A stretch of DNA of 19,264 nt from Candidatus Woesearchaeota archaeon (GCA_016180275.1 JACPBN010000047.1:1-19264); one strand, 5' to 3'. Numbered from the stretch's first letter, positions 8,095-14,147 are shown. Made by a program: numbers and translations. The notes: a model not told the origin generated them from the letters alone.

Positions 8095-8685
8095 ATGCTT
8101 ACACTCTTCAAAATGAACCAAATTGCCTTATTGCTGCTGCAATCATTCTACCTGCTTTTGCCAGCATACTTTGCAAACATGGCTCCGGTTATTTTTAGGA
8201 AAGTTAATTTTCTCAATATTTCTGTTGATTTTGGCTATACCCTAAGGATCAATAAATCCAAGAATAAGAGCACCAGAGACAGAATCTTAGGCGACCATAA
8301 GACCTGGCGAGGATTGTTTTTTGCAACAGTTGCTGGCATAGTAATTGCATATTTTCAATATTTAGCCCAGGATAATTCATTTGTATCTACATTAAAATTA
8401 TTCCCTTACGATAACTGGCTATTAATCGGCTTCCTCCTGGGCTTCGGCGCTATTTTGGGTGATCTAGCCAAGAGCTTTTTCAAGAGAAGACTGCATATCA
8501 ATGATGGCAAGCCATTATACATTTTTGATCAGATAGATTATGTAGCTGGAGCTTATTTATTTCTAGCATTTTATTATGTTGTTAGCTTGGAGATTGTTAT
8601 TGCTTCTGTTGTTATGAGTTTTGTTTTGACGGTTATTGTCAATCATATCTCTTTTTATTTAGGGATTAGAAAGGAGAAGTGGTAA
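8095..8685 (+). CDS. carS: CDP-archaeol synthase (CTP:archaetidyl cytidylyltransferase)
   Basis: This integral membrane enzyme activates 2,3-di-O-geranylgeranylglyceryl phosphate with CTP to give CDP-archaeol, the precursor of archaeal polar head groups. At 196 residues it is a little longer than typical family members. Hallmarks are GDHKTWRG (66-73), GDLAKSFFKRR (122-132) and DQIDYVAGA (145-153), which form the cytoplasmic catalytic face. About five membrane segments are visible: 8-32, 72-90, 107-124, 150-165 and 166-187. PAYFANMAPV (23-32) is also conserved. Two starts are possible, ATG at 8095 or ATG at 8113 (MNQIALLLL); neither has a convincing ribosome-binding site. The gene follows the DUF1871-like gene by 15 nt. 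It is the strongest single indicator of an archaeal source in this part of the window. Confidence 0.93.
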   Translation: MLTLFKMNQIALLLLQSFYLLLPAYFANMAPVIFRKVNFLNISVDFGYTLRINKSKNKSTRDRILGDHKTWRGLFFATVAGIVIAYFQYLAQDNSFVSTLKLFPYDNWLLIGFLLGFGAILGDLAKSFFKRRLHINDGKPLYIFDQIDYVAGAYLFLAFYYVVSLEIVIASVVMSFVLTVIVNHISFYLGIRKEKW

Positions 8686-8749
8686 TGTAAAATAATACAC
8701 ATAATCAGTTAACAATAATCATAATCATCTCAAAGAAATAACTAAGCCT

Positions 8750-9127
8750 TTACCTTACGCTCAGCACTGTCTGCACTTTCTTAGTGAATTTGCGCATATC
8801 ATTTGTCTTTATTATCTCTGCTACATTTAGATATGGAGAAAGATCGTGCTCAATCTTCTCAAACATCTTTTTGCCTTTTGTAGTTAATGCAAGGTTCTTG
8901 TTTTCATAAGAGACAATCTTCTTTTTTTCAAGGATCTCAAGTTGCCTATATAGCGTCCTTTCTGTTCTTGTGGTAATATGTGCCTTAGTTGCTAATTCAA
9001 TGAAAGATGCTTTAGAGATAAATGCCTCAAGCGGCTTGTCATTAAACTGTTTAGAGAATTCAGTATATATCCTTCCAAGTGTAAATAAGATGAACTTCTG
9101 TGCGCGAGAATGGTTGATGTCTGCCAA
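8750..9127 (-). CDS. Winged-helix DNA-binding protein
   Basis: 125 residues. After a helical lead (residues 5-30) comes a winged helix: SKASFIELATKAHITTRTERTLYRQLEILEKKKIV, split here as S-K-A-S-F-I-E-L-A (helix 1-2), T-E-R-T-L-Y-R-Q-L-E-I-L (recognition helix, about 55-66), then IVSYENKNLALTTKGKKMFEKI (wing and C-terminal helix). The L-T-x-K-G-K-K motif after the wing is common in archaeal regulators related to MarR/PadR. Its target is unknown; a role in local regulation is not shown. The start is TTG at 9127, supported by AAGGGGGT about 7 nt upstream (9135-9142) and a TATA box at 9164-9173. The stop is 64 nt from the convergent carS stop. Confidence 0.8.
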   Translation of the reverse strand: MADINHSRAQKFILFTLGRIYTEFSKQFNDKPLEAFISKASFIELATKAHITTRTERTLYRQLEILEKKKIVSYENKNLALTTKGKKMFEKIEHDLSPYLNVAEIIKTNDMRKFTKKVQTVLSVR

Positions 9128-9163
9128 TTTATTACCCCCTTATAGAGCAGTATAGTGGCATTT

Positions 9164-9173
9164 GTATTTAAAC
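9164..9173 (-). promoter_or_regulatory. TATA box of the winged-helix gene
   Basis: GTTTAAATAC on the minus strand predicts transcription from about 9142. A short leader would then carry the AAGGGGGT ribosome-binding site at 9135-9142, just before the TTG start. Confidence 0.5.
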
Positions 9174-9226
9174 ATTGCTGTGAAAATGATATTTTAGTGT
9201 TTAATAATGAGAGATATATGTTTTTT

Positions 9227-9535
9227 CTAATCAACAGTAAACAACTCACTATCATGCCCGACATCAAACAATCCTATCCTAGCGCCTGCATCCAGCCAGC
9301 CGTGCGCGTAATTCAGTGCAGCAAATGCTGTTACTGCGTCTCCTTTCTTTGCAAAATGCTTGGCATCTTCATAATAGCGTGTTGCCATGTCTAAGAAATC
9401 TGCTGCTGCTTTCTGCCAGTCTAAAGTAGAAGGAGTTTTTTTTATAATCTTGACTTTCTTGAGCGCTCTGCCTGTCACGTCAAAGTATTTTTCCAGCTTT
9501 TGCTTGGTGATTGTATTGCTTTGTGATTCGACCAT
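9227..9535 (-). CDS. DUF357 family archaeal protein
   Basis: About 102 residues. The C-terminal half, A-x-x-F-L-D-M-A-x-R-Y-Y-E-D-A-K-H-F ... G-D-A-V-T-A-F-A-A-L-N-Y-A-H-G-W-L-D-A-G-A-R-I-G-L-F, is the signature of DUF357, a helical family found across archaea, often beside information-processing genes, with no assigned biochemistry. The family fold is a small helical bundle. I prefer the ATG at 9533-9535, because GAGGG lies 6 nt upstream of it. The ATG two codons earlier (9541) directly abuts GAGGG. The gene lies about 40 nt downstream of the 102-aa unknown gene on the same strand, so it is probably the last gene of the operon that begins with the nucleotidyltransferase. Confidence 0.88.
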   Translation of the reverse strand: MVESQSNTITKQKLEKYFDVTGRALKKVKIIKKTPSTLDWQKAAADFLDMATRYYEDAKHFAKKGDAVTAFAALNYAHGWLDAGARIGLFDVGHDSELFTVD

Positions 9536-9575
9536 GGTCATCCCTCTTATTATCTTTCTATCTTTTACTTATCTA

Positions 9576-9884
9576 TTATAATATCTCTTTTAATGCCTTA
9601 TCAATCTCATCATCAATCATCTCAAATTTTCTTTCATGCAGAAATGTTTTCTGCTTTAGCTCATTATATAGCTTATTGTAGAGCATTGTTCTTATCTCTG
9701 CTTTCTCGTCCCTGTTCCACGTATGCCTTTTACTGACAACTGCTGCCCTCTTTAAAATAGTTGCCGCATTTTTGGCATATTGAGTAGCATACAATTCTTG
9801 TTTGTTTACAATGCTTCCTATCTTGTGCCTTAATGATTGCGAAAGCAGGCCTGTAAGTTCTTGGATATCCCTTGATTTGCTCAT
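9576..9884 (-). CDS. Unknown 102-aa helical protein translationally coupled to a nucleotidyltransferase
   Basis: 102 residues, predicted to be almost all helical and charged: R-D-I-Q-E-L-T-G-L-L-S-Q-S-L-R-H-K-I-G near the start, a basic middle (LKRAAVVSKRHTWNRDEKAE, 44-63), and an acidic C-terminal helix (FEMIDDEIDKALKEIL). I do not recognise the family. Its ATG overlaps the TGA of the AbrB-nucleotidyltransferase gene in an ATGA arrangement, so the two are translated together and probably work as a pair. Minimal nucleotidyltransferases are often coupled to a helical partner of the HEPN type. There is a K-R-H-x-W but no clear R-X4-6-H catalytic motif, so HEPN is not supported. It may be a partner or accessory of the nucleotidyltransferase. 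Confidence 0.75.
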   Translation of the reverse strand: MSKSRDIQELTGLLSQSLRHKIGSIVNKQELYATQYAKNAATILKRAAVVSKRHTWNRDEKAEIRTMLYNKLYNELKQKTFLHERKFEMIDDEIDKALKEIL

Positions 9885-10693
9885 TTCAGCTTCTTCCTTA
9901 TATTTTTAATTTTTTCTCTAAATATTTTACGGATATTCTCTATTTCATCTTCAAACAGAAGGTCATTAGATTTCATACGAGCATATAATTCATCGCCCAA
10001 AATTGTCTGCTGAGTTTCCATCATATTATAATAACTGAGTTCTTTGTTCTCTAAAAATAAATCTATTGTCACCAACACTCGCAAATTATCCAGAAATATT
10101 CTGCTGGAAAGGGTTGTGGTAAGCAAGTCTTCTGGCATCATCAATAAGAATTCTATATGCTGGGGGTTTATTTTAGTCTCAGCTAGATTTAGCTTAATCT
10201 CCTTATTTGCAACATAAGCATTAAACATTGACTTTGTTATCGGGCAATATTCTATCAATGACTGCAATTTATCTTCCTTGATTGTTGTTATGTGAAATTT
10301 TTGGCTTAATTTAGTTCCAAGAGACAGGGTTAATCTGGCCAATTCGTTTTCTTTAATTTCTTCTTTAGTTTCCTTAGCTAAAAGTACGAGATCTATATCA
10401 TTATAATTAACAGCTTCAGCTAAAAATGAGCCAACAACAAAAATGGCGTTAACTTTATCAGAAATCTTGGCAGAAGATATTTCTTTGAAAACAGATTCTA
10501 TCAGATTTTCCTTGTAACTATTTAATCTTTTCAGGTTCTTTGAATAACATAATTTTACTGCCTTGTTTAACAGCCTTACCTCTACTTCATCTCCGGGCAT
10601 TATTGCATCTTTCAGGCTTTTTGGGATATATATCTGGTTAAATGCTGAGCCTCTGCTTACATTTGATTTGAAAACAAGCTGCTGTGTTGCCAT
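9881..10693 (-). CDS. AbrB-like domain fused to a MNT-type nucleotidyltransferase
   Basis: 270 residues in two parts. Residues 1-45 (SRGSAFNQIYIPKSLKDAIM then PGDEVEVRLL) match the swapped-hairpin AbrB/MazE DNA-binding fold. Residues 60-200 form a minimal nucleotidyltransferase: AIFVVGSF (G88-S89) followed ten residues later by NDIDLVLL, with the metal-binding aspartates D99 and D101. The C-terminal third is helical (LRVLVTIDLFLENKELSYYN ... RKIFREKIKNIRKKLK). MNT proteins usually act as antitoxins or AMP-transferring partners in two-gene modules. Fusion to an AbrB domain suggests that this one also represses its own operon, which fits the palindrome and direct repeat just upstream of its start. 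It overlaps the next gene by 4 nt. Domain calls are from motifs; the activity is inferred. Confidence 0.85.
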   Translation of the reverse strand: MATQQLVFKSNVSRGSAFNQIYIPKSLKDAIMPGDEVEVRLLNKAVKLCYSKNLKRLNSYKENLIESVFKEISSAKISDKVNAIFVVGSFLAEAVNYNDIDLVLLAKETKEEIKENELARLTLSLGTKLSQKFHITTIKEDKLQSLIEYCPITKSMFNAYVANKEIKLNLAETKINPQHIEFLLMMPEDLLTTTLSSRIFLDNLRVLVTIDLFLENKELSYYNMMETQQTILGDELYARMKSNDLLFEDEIENIRKIFREKIKNIRKKLK

Positions 10694-10695
10694 CT

Positions 10696-10727
10696 TACTA
10701 CGTAGTAAATACGTAGTGGTATATAAA
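10696..10727 (-). promoter_or_regulatory. TATA box and operator-like palindrome of the AbrB-nucleotidyltransferase operon
   Basis: TACTACGTAGTA (10696-10707) is a perfect 12-bp palindrome 2 nt upstream of the ATG. On the minus strand ACTACGTA occurs twice with starts 11 bp apart, about one helical turn, filling the space between TATA box TTTATATA (10720-10727) and the start codon. A protein bound here would block transcription, so this is a good candidate site for the AbrB domain encoded by the gene itself. Confidence 0.6.
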
Positions 10728-10768
10728 TGTTCTGTGTATTAGTTATCACTTCATAAGGATAAAATACC

Positions 10769-10782
10769 GAAATATTTAAAAA
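10769..10782 (+). promoter_or_regulatory. BRE/TATA promoter of the 305-aa gene
   Basis: CGAAATATTTAAAA before AGAAATG matches a purine-rich BRE followed by a TATA box. Its centre is about 28 bp before the ATG at 10806, so the message is probably leaderless or nearly so. Confidence 0.5.
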
Positions 10783-10805
10783 GAAATGTCAATTTCTCAT
10801 TTTAT

Positions 10806-11723
10806 ATGGCAATCAAAGAAAATATCCCTATAATTGATGAAAGATTGTATGATGCTGCTATCAGGGAGCATATACAGCTACAAATATCTGAGCGTTATAA
10901 AAGTGACAGCCCTTATTCATTACCCTTATCACCACTAGACCTATTTATGCTTCATCAGGGTTTCGTGTTTGTAGAAAATGTTTTAGTAGGCAGTGAAGAT
11001 GCTGATCTTGATGGGTCACTCTCTAAAATAGTAGACAGGCTAACCCGAACCTATGGTTCTATGCATATTACTACAGAACATACAGAAGATGGCCAAGATA
11101 AAGTTTTGCAGGCAGATTATGTACAGGGGGAATGCCCTATCGGTTATGTTTCAAATGTTAGATTAGGTCAGCCAGCAAGGCCATCATTAGATAGGGAACG
11201 TCGAGCTTTTGGGGTATATGTCAGGTTTGCGTGGCCAGGTGAAGAGCCAAAAAATTTTGAAAACCTGATTCGTGAAAAGGTTTTAGAAGGCTTTAGAATT
11301 AATTTGGATGAGGTGGTTTCAGAATCAGCAGGTAAAAATATGTATTTGCCGCCTGCATATGTTAAATCTGTAATTGAAGGTCTGATGTCTCTTGAATCAT
11401 TAGGTCATGCAGCAGACCTTGCTGCGAAAGTTGGCTGGAAAGAATATTCCACAGGATTGTGGCATAAAGAAGCCGTACATCTGGAAACAGAAAAGCATTA
11501 TGCTTCTGCTGCAGAAGCTATGTTAAAAGCTGGTTCAGAAACTGAAGCAAAACGCTTATTTACGCTTGCTATGGAAGAATCTGCATCATGGTATCATTTT
11601 AAAGATGCAGCAACGTATGCAACACAAGCAGGATTACCTGATAAGGCAGCAGAATACGCCAATCTTGCAGAAAAATGGGATAATCCATTTAGAGAAGATA
11701 GAGAAAATAGGAGGTTTTCTTAA
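10806..11723 (+). CDS. Unknown protein with C-terminal TPR-like helical repeats
   Basis: 305 residues, acidic, soluble, no signal peptide or membrane segment. Residues 1-165 are a globular region I do not recognise, with alternating strands (FVFVENVLVG, YGSMHITTEH, AFGVYVRFAWPGEEP). Residues 170-295 are consecutive amphipathic helices rich in alanine: VIEGLMSLESLGHAADLAAK, then AVHLETEKHYASAAEAMLKA, then EAKRLFTLAMEE, then FKDAATYATQAGLPDKAAEY. They have the A-x-x-Y/W spacing of TPR/SEL1-type repeats and imply a protein-binding scaffold. It has its own promoter at about 10769 and converges with the DUF655 gene. The neighbours give no hint of a partner. That the gene is real is well supported by its length and promoter; the function is unknown. 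Confidence 0.8.
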   Translation: MAIKENIPIIDERLYDAAIREHIQLQISERYKSDSPYSLPLSPLDLFMLHQGFVFVENVLVGSEDADLDGSLSKIVDRLTRTYGSMHITTEHTEDGQDKVLQADYVQGECPIGYVSNVRLGQPARPSLDRERRAFGVYVRFAWPGEEPKNFENLIREKVLEGFRINLDEVVSESAGKNMYLPPAYVKSVIEGLMSLESLGHAADLAAKVGWKEYSTGLWHKEAVHLETEKHYASAAEAMLKAGSETEAKRLFTLAMEESASWYHFKDAATYATQAGLPDKAAEYANLAEKWDNPFREDRENRRFS

Positions 11724-11760
11724 ATTCTTAGTTTAAGATTTGTTTAAATCTTGCTATCAT

Positions 11761-12351
11761 CTAATGAAAATGCGCATTATGCTCTACAAAAACATAATGC
11801 TTTTCTTCGCCGGTTATTTCTTGTATTATTCGTTTAATTATAATCTTTTCAGGGTCTGGCATCAGCTTTACTCTGTTTTTAATGTCAGCAAAGCTCTCAA
11901 AAGGCTTATCTTTTCTTGCTTCAATTATTTCCCACATATGCTTTTTTCCCAATCCGGGCAATAGTTCTAGCTGGTGCATTCTTGTTGTCAATGGCTGCGC
12001 CTTATTAAAAAAATTTACAAATGAGCCAGGATTTTTTTCAATAATATCTTTTATCACAAATTCAAGCTCTGAGCTGGCAGTTGATGTTAGCCTGTCAATT
12101 GGCAACTTTCCTATTATGTGGTGTATCTTGTCTCTTTTTCCCTCGCCAATATAAACTTCTTCATATGGCTGCAGGAAAACTTCTTTCTTAGGAACCAGTT
12201 CTAACAATACAAAATGATTTTTGCCAATTACCTGCACTATTGGGCTTTTTCTATGCATAGGCCTTGTGTCATTAGGGTATCCATTTGGCAAATAATCTAG
12301 TACGATTACATTTTCTTCCTTCTGTGTTTGTGATTTCTGTAGTTCTTCCAT
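11761..12351 (-). CDS. DUF655 RNA-binding-like protein
   Basis: About 196 residues. HRKSPIVQVIGKNHFVLLEL and the following EEVYIGEGKRDKIHHIIGKL form a β-rich OB-like region. LELLPGLGKKHMWEIIEARK with FESFADIKNRV is a helix-hairpin-helix pair (about 130-165). This is the DUF655/COG1491 signature. The family is a predicted nucleic-acid-binding protein found next to L21e, rpoF and the KsgA rRNA methyltransferase in archaea; its role is probably in ribosome or RNA metabolism. That conserved neighbourhood is seen here up to Rpo4; KsgA is not the next gene. The frame can be extended to a TTG at 12360. I prefer the ATG at 12351 because it is a standard codon, with a TATA box at 12386-12395 giving a leader of about 20 nt. 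Confidence 0.9.
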   Translation of the reverse strand: MEELQKSQTQKEENVIVLDYLPNGYPNDTRPMHRKSPIVQVIGKNHFVLLELVPKKEVFLQPYEEVYIGEGKRDKIHHIIGKLPIDRLTSTASSELEFVIKDIIEKNPGSFVNFFNKAQPLTTRMHQLELLPGLGKKHMWEIIEARKDKPFESFADIKNRVKLMPDPEKIIIKRIIQEITGEEKHYVFVEHNAHFH

Positions 12352-12385
12352 TTTAATCAAATAATTTTTTATGTATTACTTTATT

Positions 12386-12395
12386 ATTATATAAA
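12386..12395 (-). promoter_or_regulatory. TATA box upstream of the DUF655 gene
   Basis: TTTATATAAT on the minus strand, about 40 bp before the ATG at 12351, in the 115-bp gap after rpo4. The DUF655 gene may thus be transcribed separately from L21e-rpo4, or the read-through may be supplemented. Confidence 0.4.
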
Positions 12396-12466
12396 TTTTT
12401 AGTATTTTAATCTTCTTGTGAATAACTCTTGATTACATCTTATCCTAAGATAGAGGATAATATTGG

Positions 12467-12820
12467 TTATTTAGGTGTGCTATACTCAGCCAGCACATCT
12501 ACAATTTTTTTCAGATTTTCTTTGGTTACGCTTAGCGTATATCCTTGTAGAATTATTTTTAACTCTTCAGGTGTCTTTGGGCATAAATCTAAAATCTTGC
12601 AGATATGCTCTTCCTTAAGCCTAGGGACATCAAGCTTGCCTATCTTCTTTTTTATCTCCTCTGCTTTTGTATAATCAAATTCAAGAACTTGAGTGATATA
12701 TTCTTCTGTCTTATTTGCCCTGAAATTTAGCTCACTATCCCGCTTCTTTACATTTTCTAGCTCTAACTTCAGCTCTGCCATTGAAATCGGATGCTCGCTT
12801 ATTAAATGTGGTTTTGCCAT
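12467..12820 (-). CDS. rpoF: DNA-directed RNA polymerase subunit F (Rpo4/Rpb4)
   Basis: About 117 residues. Rpo4 pairs with Rpo7 to form the stalk of archaeal RNA polymerase and assists transcript initiation and elongation. The pattern S-x-x-P-I-S-M-A-E-L-K-x-E-L ... R-A-N-K-T-E-E-Y-I ... F-D-Y-T-K-A-E-E-I-K-K-K-I ... V-P-R-L-K-E-E-H-I-C-K-I-L-D-L-C-P-K-T-P-E-E-L-K (about residues 8-95) is the Rpb4-like HRDC-type fold. The open frame reaches a TTG at 12844, but AAGGTGA at 12826-12832 lies 5 nt before the ATG at 12820, so that ATG is the likely start. This Shine-Dalgarno sequence sits in the last codons of the L21e gene, whose TAG is at 12822-12824, so the two genes are translationally coupled. 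The L21e - Rpo4 - DUF655 order is conserved in archaea. Confidence 0.92.
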   Translation of the reverse strand: MAKPHLISEHPISMAELKLELENVKKRDSELNFRANKTEEYITQVLEFDYTKAEEIKKKIGKLDVPRLKEEHICKILDLCPKTPEELKIILQGYTLSVTKENLKKIVDVLAEYSTPK

Positions 12821-12821
12821 T

Positions 12822-13127
12822 CTAGTCACCTTCTTGCCCAACAAGCTTCAAATGCACTGGATGTACAATTAAAATCTTTGCCTTAGTGAGATCATTCATC
12901 TCAACTTTATAGCAGTTTCCCTGTTTTTGACGGACTATGCCAACTTTGCTGTGGAATCTAGGCAGATACATGCCATTCTGTATAGCTGGCTCTGCGCTTA
13001 AGAATACTTTATCTCCTTCCTTAAAGCTTTGAAAATATCTTCTTAAGCTTATTTTACCTTTCTGCCTGAAATGCTTCTTCAGCTTGTCTCTTGTTCTTGT
13101 CCTGAATCCGCCAATCTTTTTAACCAT
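12822..13127 (-). CDS. rpl21e: 50S ribosomal protein L21e
   Basis: 101 residues, strongly basic. The opening GGFRTRTRDKLKK, followed by GKISLRRYFQSFKEGDKV and GMYLPRFHSKVGIV, is typical of archaeal/eukaryotic L21e, a large-subunit protein that binds 23S rRNA near the 5S particle. The C-terminal IVHPVHLKLV is also conserved. Length equals the family norm. A GAGGGAT ribosome-binding site lies about 5 nt before the ATG at 13127. It is first in the L21e-rpo4 pair and divergent from sepF. Confidence 0.95.
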   Translation of the reverse strand: MVKKIGGFRTRTRDKLKKHFRQKGKISLRRYFQSFKEGDKVFLSAEPAIQNGMYLPRFHSKVGIVRQKQGNCYKVEMNDLTKAKILIVHPVHLKLVGQEGD

Positions 13128-13220
13128 ATTAATCCCTCTACAAATGATATAACCCTATTATAAGCTGCATTTATCTACTATACCCTTATAATCTTACTCA
13201 AATTTATTAAAAACCCCCCA

Positions 13221-13280
13221 TATATAAAAAGCTTTCGTAGTAAGCCGTTATTACTACTCTAAAAACAAAACATTTAAATA
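13221..13280 (+). promoter_or_regulatory. Two TATA-like boxes and a 7-bp inverted repeat upstream of sepF
   Basis: TATATAAAAA (13221-13230) and CATTTAAATA (13271-13280) are both good archaeal TATA boxes. They predict starts near 13250 and 13302, so leaders of about 130 or 78 nt. Between them, GTAGTAA (13237-13243) and TTACTAC (13251-13257) form a 7-bp inverted repeat with a 7-bp spacer, sitting where the first promoter would start. It could be an operator. Confidence 0.45.
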
Positions 13281-13361
13281 TCTGCATGACTAATTAAATG
13301 AAATAATAAATAATATTGAAAAATTACAGAGTGAAAAAAATAAAGAGGATAATGCAGTATT

Positions 13362-13370
13362 GAAAGGAGG
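13362..13370 (+). promoter_or_regulatory. Strong Shine-Dalgarno site of sepF
   Basis: GAAAGGAGG ends 9 nt before the ATG at 13380. It is the best ribosome-binding site in the window and fixes the sepF start; it also fits a message with a real leader. Confidence 0.75.
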
Positions 13371-13379
13371 CGTTTAAAA

Positions 13380-13820
13380 ATGGCAGGATTTCTATCACAG
13401 TTAAAAACAAAATTCGGAAAAGTTATCGGTGGAGAAGAAGAATCTTCTCAAGAAGCAGGCAGTGAATATGTAGAGCTTGGCCCAGAAACACAGGTTGAAG
13501 GCAGTTCAAAAATATTAGTTAGGCCATTTGTACTGGAAGATTTTGAAGATATCAAAGGCATTTTAGATTCTTTGAGAGAAGGATATACCATTGCTCTTGT
13601 CAATATTCGGCCATTAAAAGACAAAGATCTGGTTGAGCTAAAAAGAGCAGTCAACAAATTAAAGAAGACAACTGATGCTATTGAAGGAGATATTGCAGGA
13701 TTTGGGGATGACTGGATTGTTGTAACACCAAGCTTTGCTTCGATCTACAGAAACAAAGAGACAACTGATGTCAAGGAAGACGCTGCAGCAAAGCAAGAGC
13801 AGCAGGTTCAGGAGTATTAA
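13380..13820 (+). CDS. sepF: Cell division protein SepF
   Basis: 146 residues. SepF anchors FtsZ filaments to the membrane in archaea that lack FtsA. The first ~17 residues (MAGFLSQLKTKFGKVIG) can form an amphipathic membrane-binding helix. A short acidic linker follows, then the SepF core (about 45-130): ILVRPFVLEDFEDIKGI, then EGYTIALVNI, LVELKRAVNKLKK, IEGDIAGFGDDWIVVTPSF. The core dimerises and binds the FtsZ C-terminal tail. The C-terminus is a charged, probably disordered tail. The gene is monocistronic by position, since the next feature is the fold-back element at 13845. The T-rich stretch after the stop may terminate transcription. Confidence 0.93.
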   Translation: MAGFLSQLKTKFGKVIGGEEESSQEAGSEYVELGPETQVEGSSKILVRPFVLEDFEDIKGILDSLREGYTIALVNIRPLKDKDLVELKRAVNKLKKTTDAIEGDIAGFGDDWIVVTPSFASIYRNKETTDVKEDAAAKQEQQVQEY

Positions 13821-13821
13821 G

Positions 13822-13843
13822 GTTTTTATATTTCTTATTTTTT
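13822..13843 (+). terminator. T-rich stretch after sepF
   Basis: Runs of T interrupted by single A and C bases directly follow the sepF stop, as in factor-independent archaeal terminators. No hairpin is needed for these. The right part overlaps the target-site duplication of the adjacent element. Confidence 0.35.
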
Positions 13844-13844
13844 A

Positions 13845-14102
13845 GTATTTGTTTAGCTTGTGTGCTCAAATCCTATAAAGCAGTGGCGACTGCCGACGAA
13901 CATTAGCTTAGATTGCCAAAGAGTTTTTCTTCCTCTACAATTGGAAAGTAGCTGTGAGGATAGGAAAGCATTGCGTGTTGTTTTAAAAAATGTTTACTAT
14001 AACGGCATTGCCCAGAAAAACTTGGCTACGTTATGCGGATTTATGTTCGTCAAAAATTGGCAATCGCCACTGCTTTTGAGGTTGTTATCGCTAAACAAAT
14101 AC
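13845..14102. mobile_element. 258-bp MITE-like fold-back element with 8-bp target-site duplication
   Basis: Outer terminal inverted repeats GTATTTGTTTAGC (13845-13857) and GCTAAACAAATAC (14090-14102) match over 13 of 13 bp. Inside them, AAAGCAGTGGCGA (13877-13889) pairs with 14064-14076 over 13 of 13 bp. TGCC (13891-13894) pairs with GGCA (14059-14062), and GACGAACAT (13895-13903) pairs with ATGTTCGTC (14043-14051) over 9 of 9. The arms are about 60 nt each. ATTTTTTA occurs immediately outside both ends (13837-13844 and 14103-14110), as expected for a target-site duplication. The centre (about 13904-14042) has no convincing gene; a GTG-start frame of 98 codons runs through the arms and out of the element and is probably chance. 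No transposase is present, so it would move in trans. Such a fold could also be transcribed as a structured RNA. This element explains most of the 327-bp gap between sepF and the next gene. Confidence 0.7.
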
Positions 14103-14147
14103 ATTTTTTACGATTTTATTTTACCTATGCTTATTTATAATTTATAT

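Noticed and set aside
8992..9267. A 91-codon frame overlapping the winged-helix gene on the same strand
   Set aside because: It is out of frame with two better genes and lacks a promoter of its own; it is a shadow frame.
9576..9884. HEPN toxin partner of the nucleotidyltransferase
   Set aside because: The context fits an MNT-HEPN pair, but the R-X4-6-H catalytic motif is not present in a convincing form.
12821..12844. Rpo4 start at TTG 12844, overlapping L21e
   Set aside because: A good Shine-Dalgarno sequence at 12826-12832 lies before the ATG at 12820, which also gives the usual N-terminus.
13855..13880. tRNA-like T-arm (GCTCAAATCC)
   Set aside because: No acceptor stem, anticodon arm or matching T-stem could be found; the sequence belongs to the fold-back element.
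13877..14076. SRP RNA or RNase P RNA at the fold-back element
   Set aside because: The conserved tetraloop and AGCA-type core of SRP RNA helix 8 and the conserved core segments of RNase P RNA are not visible. The length and pairing order also do not fit, and the terminal repeats with flanking duplication fit a mobile element better.
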